Shown here piece after piece: positions 60,138 to 64,000 of a DNA stretch of 64,000 nucleotides. The translations under genes were made by a program, and so were the position numbers. Source of the DNA: Anoxybacteroides rupiense (GTDB lineage Bacteria; Bacillota; Bacilli; Bacillales; Anoxybacillaceae). The notes below the pieces were generated by a model. That model did not search any database, was not told where the DNA came from, and worked only from the letters and a program-made list of their open reading frames with translations. The stretch is taken from contig NZ_JACIDF010000004.1 of NCBI RefSeq assembly GCF_014196195.1, positions 62,001 through 126,000 of the forward strand, given 5' to 3'. Numbering within the stretch: position 1 is the first letter of the stretch; each line of letters starts with the position of its first letter.

Positions 60138-60866
60138 ATGATGATACAAAAAGGAGTAGTCAATGAACAAACGATTTACAGCCGGGAACTCGATGAGGAA
60201 GTAAAACTGTTGATTTATGTGCCAAGCACCTTTTCTCCACTTTATAAATATTCTCTTTTAATCGCCCAAGATGGAAAAGATTATTTCATGTTTGGAAAAG
60301 TCGGGCGCGTGATTGAGAAACTGATGGAGGAACAAAAAATTGACCGTACGATCGTCGTCGGCATTCCATATAAAGATGTCCATGACCGCTACGAAAAATA
60401 TCATCCAAACGGCAAACAGCATGCCGCTTATCTGAAATTTTTAACGACGGAGCTTGTGCCTTATTTAGATCAAGAGTTTCCTACCTATCAAATGGGAATG
60501 GGCCGCGCCTTAATCGGCGATTCCTTAGGTGGAACCGTTTCGCTGCTAGCTGGTCTTACATATCCGCATACGTTTGGAAAAATCGCGATGCAATCACCGT
60601 ACATCAATGAAGCGATCATCAAGAAAATGGAGCATTTTTCTGATCCGCATCTGCTTCATGTCTATCACTCCATCGGCAGCGAGGAAACAGCGGTAAAAAC
60701 GACAAACGGCAACATTGAAGATTTTGTGACACCGAATCGGCAGGCACATGATCTTTTTGTCCGAAAGGGTTTTTCTTATCAATACGAGGAATTTGCAGGC
60801 GATCATGCGTGGACGTATTGGCAGCCTGATCTTCCGAAAGCGCTTGAACATATTCTCTCTCTTTAG
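60138..60866 (+). CDS. yjcH: Alpha/beta-hydrolase, esterase D type (YjcH)
   Basis: 242 aa from the ATG at 60138; the ATG at 60129 sits too close to GGAGG. Esterase-like fold with nucleophile elbow ALIGDSLGGTVSLL (Ser about residue 130), acid in HVYHSIGSEE and His in FAGDHAWTYW. Enterochelin-esterase-like family; natural substrate unknown. Gene order yjcH-yjcG-yjcF as in B. subtilis (reversed naming). Confidence 0.85.
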   Translation: MMIQKGVVNEQTIYSRELDEEVKLLIYVPSTFSPLYKYSLLIAQDGKDYFMFGKVGRVIEKLMEEQKIDRTIVVGIPYKDVHDRYEKYHPNGKQHAAYLKFLTTELVPYLDQEFPTYQMGMGRALIGDSLGGTVSLLAGLTYPHTFGKIAMQSPYINEAIIKKMEHFSDPHLLHVYHSIGSEETAVKTTNGNIEDFVTPNRQAHDLFVRKGFSYQYEEFAGDHAWTYWQPDLPKALEHILSL

Positions 60867-60940
60867 CGCAATGTTACACTATAATATTTTTCAAAATTTT
60901 GTTATAATTAAATAATACCGCAATATAGGGAGGGATTGAG

Positions 60941-61459
60941 TTGAAATACGGGATTGCTCTTTTTCCATCAAAACAGATACAGGATTTTGCGAATTCATAC
61001 CGAAAACGCTATGATAGCCATTACGCACTCATTCCGCCGCATATCACGCTGAAAAACGTATTCGAAGCGGACGACATTCAAGCGCAAACGATTATTAAAA
61101 CGCTTCGCCAAATTGCTGCGGAAACCGATGTAATTCCGTTAAAAATTACAAAATTCAGCTCGTTTTATCCGGTGAACAACGTCATTTATTTAAAAGTGGA
61201 GCCAAACGAGACGCTTCAGGAGCTTTATAAAAAATTGCACAGCGGTGTTCTTACAGACCAATCTGATTATACGTTTGTCCCGCATATTACGATTGGCCGC
61301 AATTTATCGGACGCTGAGTATTTTGATGTATTTGGGCGGCTTAAAATGCAAACGGTGCATTTTGAAGAAACAGCCGATCGCTTCCATTTGCTTTATCAGC
61401 TGGAGGATGGCGCTTGGACTGTGTATGAAACCTTCCTGCTTGGAAAGGACCGAGAATAG
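60941..61459 (+). CDS. yjcG: 2'-5' RNA ligase/cyclic phosphodiesterase-like protein (YjcG)
   Basis: 172 aa from a TTG behind GGGAGGGATTGAG. Two H-x-T/S-x motifs (PPHITLKN and VPHITIGR) form the 2H phosphoesterase active site. Acts on 2',3'-cyclic or 2'-5' phosphates; physiological RNA target unknown. The stop is one base before the yjcF start. Confidence 0.88.
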   Translation: MKYGIALFPSKQIQDFANSYRKRYDSHYALIPPHITLKNVFEADDIQAQTIIKTLRQIAAETDVIPLKITKFSSFYPVNNVIYLKVEPNETLQELYKKLHSGVLTDQSDYTFVPHITIGRNLSDAEYFDVFGRLKMQTVHFEETADRFHLLYQLEDGAWTVYETFLLGKDRE

Positions 61460-61460
61460 C

Positions 61461-61892
61461 ATGGAAGTGGCATTCGGCAGAAAAGACGATCAAGAGCTGT
61501 ACAGCGACGCTCTTTTTGTGCGGAGAAAAGTATTTATTGAGGAGCAGGGCGTTCCTGAAGAAGAGGAAATCGATTTTTTTGAAGAAGACTCCGTGCATTT
61601 CGTTCTTTACGCACAAAACCAGCCGGTGGGAGCGGGAAGGCTCCGCATGATCGGGGATGGCATCGGCAAAATGGAGCGCATTTGCATTTTGCCCCATTAT
61701 CGCAACAAAGGAGCCGGTCGCCTGATTATGGAGCGCATCGAGAAATTTGCCAGAGAAAGCGGTTTACGGCAGGCGAAATTGAATGCGCAAACACACGCTG
61801 AACCTTTTTATCAAAAGCTCGGCTATGAAACCGTTTCCGGCGTATTTATGGATGCAGGCATTCCGCATGTGACGATGATAAAAACACTCTAG
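61461..61892 (+). CDS. yjcF: GNAT-family N-acetyltransferase (YjcF)
   Basis: 143 aa from the ATG at 61461, one base after the yjcG stop, with AAAGGACCGAG upstream. Acetyl-CoA motif A: ERICILPHYRNKGAGRLIME (RxxGxG/A variant). N-terminal VRRKVFIEEQGVPEEEEIDF is typical of the YjcF/ElaA subgroup. Acceptor unknown. Confidence 0.85.
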   Translation: MEVAFGRKDDQELYSDALFVRRKVFIEEQGVPEEEEIDFFEEDSVHFVLYAQNQPVGAGRLRMIGDGIGKMERICILPHYRNKGAGRLIMERIEKFARESGLRQAKLNAQTHAEPFYQKLGYETVSGVFMDAGIPHVTMIKTL

Positions 61893-61913
61893 GACCGTAT
61901 GATCATACGGTCC
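61892..61913 (+). terminator. Perfect 22-bp palindrome at the end of yjcF
   Basis: GGACCGTATGATCATACGGTCC, overlapping the last base of the yjcF stop. Likely a terminator stem, though only a short T-stretch follows. Confidence 0.65.
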
Positions 61914-62042
61914 TTCAAACTGCGTCAGTCCGCTTATGAACGCTTTCATTCGCTTCTCGTCTTTGCTCGTCTACGCTCCTTGTCTGCCAATCATTTTCAA
62001 GCGAGTCCGATGTGAAACCATCACCATCAATAAAGGATATAA

Positions 62043-62086
62043 AAATGGTTGTAGACAACGTCAACATGGACGTTGTCTACAACCAT
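62043..62086. repeat. Perfect 19-bp hairpin
   Basis: Arms 62043-62061 and 62068-62086 (AATGGTTGTAGACAACGTC and its exact complement), loop AACATG. No T-run. Between the convergent yjcF and MBL genes. Confidence 0.75.
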
Positions 62087-62087
62087 T

Positions 62088-62118
62088 GGGACCGTAATCA
62101 TCATGCGGTCCTTTTTTC
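62088..62118 (+). terminator. Hairpin GGACCG / CGGTCC with T-run
   Basis: Resembles the palindrome at 61892 and is followed by TTTTTT on plus; it overlaps the 3' end of the MBL gene. Confidence 0.7.
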
Positions 62119-63012
62119 ATAAGGCGCAATCCACAATGCATGCCGCTGAATGGAAAGCACAGCTTTTTCATCCTTGACCAGCTTTAACAAGTAGCCGGTT
62201 ATAGCGGTGCGATATAGCACCCATGAAGAAAGGCGGCTTGTCTCGATCTCCCAGCGCGTACACATTTCGCGAACCAATTGTTCATGGCTCAATCCGTCTG
62301 GCGCGTTTTTGATCACATCCTCCATGCTTTCGAGTACGCGCTGATGCCAAGCGATATTCTGGCGAATTAGCTCCTCAGCATCTTCTTCATAGGCCCCATG
62401 CCCAGGAACGGCGCGCTTTACAGGCCATTCAAGCAAACATTTAAGGGTTTGCAGCGTTTGATCGGCATCCACAAGATAAGGGATTTTATGCTTTTGTAAT
62501 GTTTCTCGTCCAAAAAAGGCATCGCCCGCATACAGCACATCGTGAATCTGATAGCCCAGCTGATAATAGCTATGTCCTGGCAAAGCGATGCTGTTGATTT
62601 GGATGCCTTGAATGTCCCATACTCCTTCGCTTACTACCTCATCAATCCGGATCGCTTCTCCTTCCAAAAACTTATTTCGCATATCCAGCGTCGGCCAATT
62701 TCCTTGAAACAAATAGATCGGTTCAAGCACTGGATTGCGCAAAATCGCTTCTTCTAAAACAGGAGCCATCGTATAAATGTTTCGCTTGTTTTGCAAATAC
62801 GCTGCTCCTCCGTAATGATCCGCGTGAGCATGAGTGATAAGAAGGTGAGTAAGCGGCAGACGTTCCTGATCCAATTGATTCAATACCTTTCTCATCGCTC
62901 CTTGATCAAGCCCCGCATCAATCAAAATTCCTACCTCTCCATCGCAAACATAGCCAATGTTCACAGCTCCTTGAAAATAATAGCAATGATGGTTAATACG
63001 AATCAGCTTCAT
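62101..63012 (-). CDS. Metallo-beta-lactamase-fold hydrolase
   Basis: 303 aa. Zinc motif THAHADHYGG (HxHxDH), later His in LPGHSYYQLG, Asp in LYAGDAFF and His in AVPGHGAYEE. C-terminal helical domain (about 215-295) as in the YobT/LACTB2-like group. Hydrolyses an ester or thioester; substrate not readable. AGGAGTTTC ribosome site. Intact. Confidence 0.88.
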   Translation of the reverse strand: MKLIRINHHCYYFQGAVNIGYVCDGEVGILIDAGLDQGAMRKVLNQLDQERLPLTHLLITHAHADHYGGAAYLQNKRNIYTMAPVLEEAILRNPVLEPIYLFQGNWPTLDMRNKFLEGEAIRIDEVVSEGVWDIQGIQINSIALPGHSYYQLGYQIHDVLYAGDAFFGRETLQKHKIPYLVDADQTLQTLKCLLEWPVKRAVPGHGAYEEDAEELIRQNIAWHQRVLESMEDVIKNAPDGLSHEQLVREMCTRWEIETSRLSSWVLYRTAITGYLLKLVKDEKAVLSIQRHALWIAPYEKRTA

Positions 63013-63026
63013 GAAACTCCTCCAGC

Positions 63027-63269
63027 TTAAATGGATTGATTCAACCGTTGTCCTTTACCTGTCAGCTCTGCTTCAAACCGAGCAGCGGCTGTTTGTTTTT
63101 CTTTGTCGGGACGCCTAGATCGGGAACGCTGATAAGTAGCCGCGTTGTTTTGCTCCGCTATTCGGCTACATGCTGTAATCGGAAATGCCGCCGGCACCCC
63201 CGAATGCGTTCGTCCAGGTCGATTCGCATAATAAAAAAAGGCGTCATATGGAAATCCCACTGTATACAT
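63027..63269 (-). CDS. Small basic protein, unknown function
   Basis: 80 aa. Strong AAAAGGAGGAATCC before the ATG. Tyr/Phe-rich N-terminus (MYTVGFPYDAFFYYANRPGR), then an Arg/Lys/Gln-rich part that looks unstructured. I do not recognise the family. It may share a transcript with the MBL gene 15 bases downstream. Confidence 0.6.
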   Translation of the reverse strand: MYTVGFPYDAFFYYANRPGRTHSGVPAAFPITACSRIAEQNNAATYQRSRSRRPDKEKQTAAARFEAELTGKGQRLNQSI

Positions 63270-63390
63270 ATTGGATTCCTCCTTTTTAATTTAAATTCGC
63301 TCCTTCACAAACAAATCCTTTTTTTCTCATCTTATGTTTTGTTAAGATAAACATTGACGTTCGCAAAAGACAAAAAGGAGCTTTCGATAA

Positions 63391-64000
63391 TGGATAAAGC
63401 AGTTTATAAAGGAAAAACGCTGCGGCTTGCGTCACTGCCCAGAGAAAAATATGAAGCGTTATATGAGGCCGCCTTGCGCGGACAGATTACCTGTACGATA
63501 TGCGGCGATCCAGTTCAACTATATTTAGGCATTCAACAACAGCCACATTTTTACCATGAGGAGAGACACGTTTGCTCCCCTTCCTCTTCAATCAAACCAT
63601 TCGAACATCCAGAATGGCGAAAACCGCTCGCTTATCAGGCTGCGTCACCTTTTTTGAAAACCCAACCAATCCCAAGCAAGCAGCAGGCGCCGGCCATTGC
63701 ATCACTTCCTTTAGACGCCGCCCAGCTGCAAGCGGTGCAAACAATTGAAGGACCGCTGCTTGTATTAGCGGGAGCCGGGAGCGGAAAAACACGTGTATTA
63801 ACAGCACGAACAGCTTATATGATCGAGGAACGAAACATCCCTCCTTCTGCGATCATGCTTGTAACATTTACGGCAAAAGCAGCAAATGAAATGAAAGCGC
63901 GGCTTCTTACATATCAAAATATGAATCAAGCAATCTTATCCCGGCTTGTAGCTGGCACATTTCACAGCATTTTTTACCGCATGCTTGTCCATTTCCATCC
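63391..64000 (+). CDS. yjcD: UvrD/PcrA-type DNA helicase (YjcD-like), 5' part
   Basis: 203 codons to the window end. The N-terminus has a CTICGDPVQLY element and CSPSSS (zinc-like pair), then the SF1 helicase: Q-motif LDAAQLQAVQTIEGP, Walker A VLAGAGSGKTRVL and motif Ia LVTFTAKAANEMKARL, and AGTFHSIFYR. A 3'-5' helicase for repair; the rest lies outside. AAAAGGAGC ribosome site. Position next to yjcF/G/H fits B. subtilis yjcD. Confidence 0.88.

Overview
The window looks like a chromosomal segment of a thermophilic, spore-forming member of the Bacillaceae (Geobacillus/Parageobacillus-like). This is inferred from the gene order helicase - small protein - MBL - yjcF/yjcG/yjcH - metI/metC, an S-box leader, a spoIIP homologue, and a sharp change in base composition near 48.6 kb. 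The right part (about 48.6-64 kb) is GC-richer and intact. The left part (1-48.6 kb) is AT-rich and full of pseudogenes, insertion sequences and hypothetical genes, and reads as an integrated genomic island. Its right edge is a tRNA-Val(GAC) gene (48621-48693, minus) with a tyrosine integrase (47403-48503) beside it. No second att copy was seen by eye, so the left edge is probably outside the window.

1-29.9 kb is a metal, envelope and redox region. It holds MntH (partial) with an MntR box, a zinc-type CDF exporter, Met/His-rich lipoproteins, an Lgt, an Lgt-like/TlpA fusion, a DsbD/TauE-like membrane protein with a SHOCT partner, a beta-propeller lipoprotein, a histidine kinase/response regulator/TVP38 operon, a Rieske protein, a CWB2-type lipoprotein, a membrane-cupredoxin fusion and an amino-acid ABC transporter. 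Many genes are broken: ArsR, BlaI/CopY, four-helix copper protein, ccdA, spoIIP (interrupted by an IS3 element), YncE-like lipoprotein, DUF302. Four minus-strand operons, plus a duplicated promoter copy, share a 16-bp element (rc CCATAAATTCTGCAAA) placed exactly 9 bp from the -10 box. It lies upstream of the kinase/regulator genes themselves, so these promoters probably form the regulon of that two-component system. A segment running from the kinase start through the lipoprotein to the CWB2 gene was duplicated, and one copy then collapsed (17.2-17.9 kb versus 19.6-24 kb).

30.3-32.8 kb is a nest of insertion sequences: an IS1595-family element inside an IS4/IS5-type element with a readable 8-bp target duplication, then an IS6-type remnant.

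33-48.5 kb resembles an integrated plasmid. It has a ParA ATPase, a long AT-rich non-coding stretch, iteron-like repeats, an 891-aa primase-helicase fusion, a XerC-like recombinase with its own inverted repeats, a resolvase-fold protein without the catalytic serine, an iron-sulfur/zinc CopZ-like protein, an SH3 membrane protein, an HsdR remnant and two PD-(D/E)XK-type nuclease candidates beside the integrase.

48.7-64 kb is core genome: HD hydrolase, CsaB-like pyruvyl transferase, LysR regulator with YeiH exporter, metI-metC under a SAM riboswitch, a sigma-54-controlled gntP-type permease/3-hydroxybutyrate dehydrogenase operon with its activator, yjcH-yjcG-yjcF, an MBL-fold hydrolase, a small protein and the start of a UvrD-type helicase.
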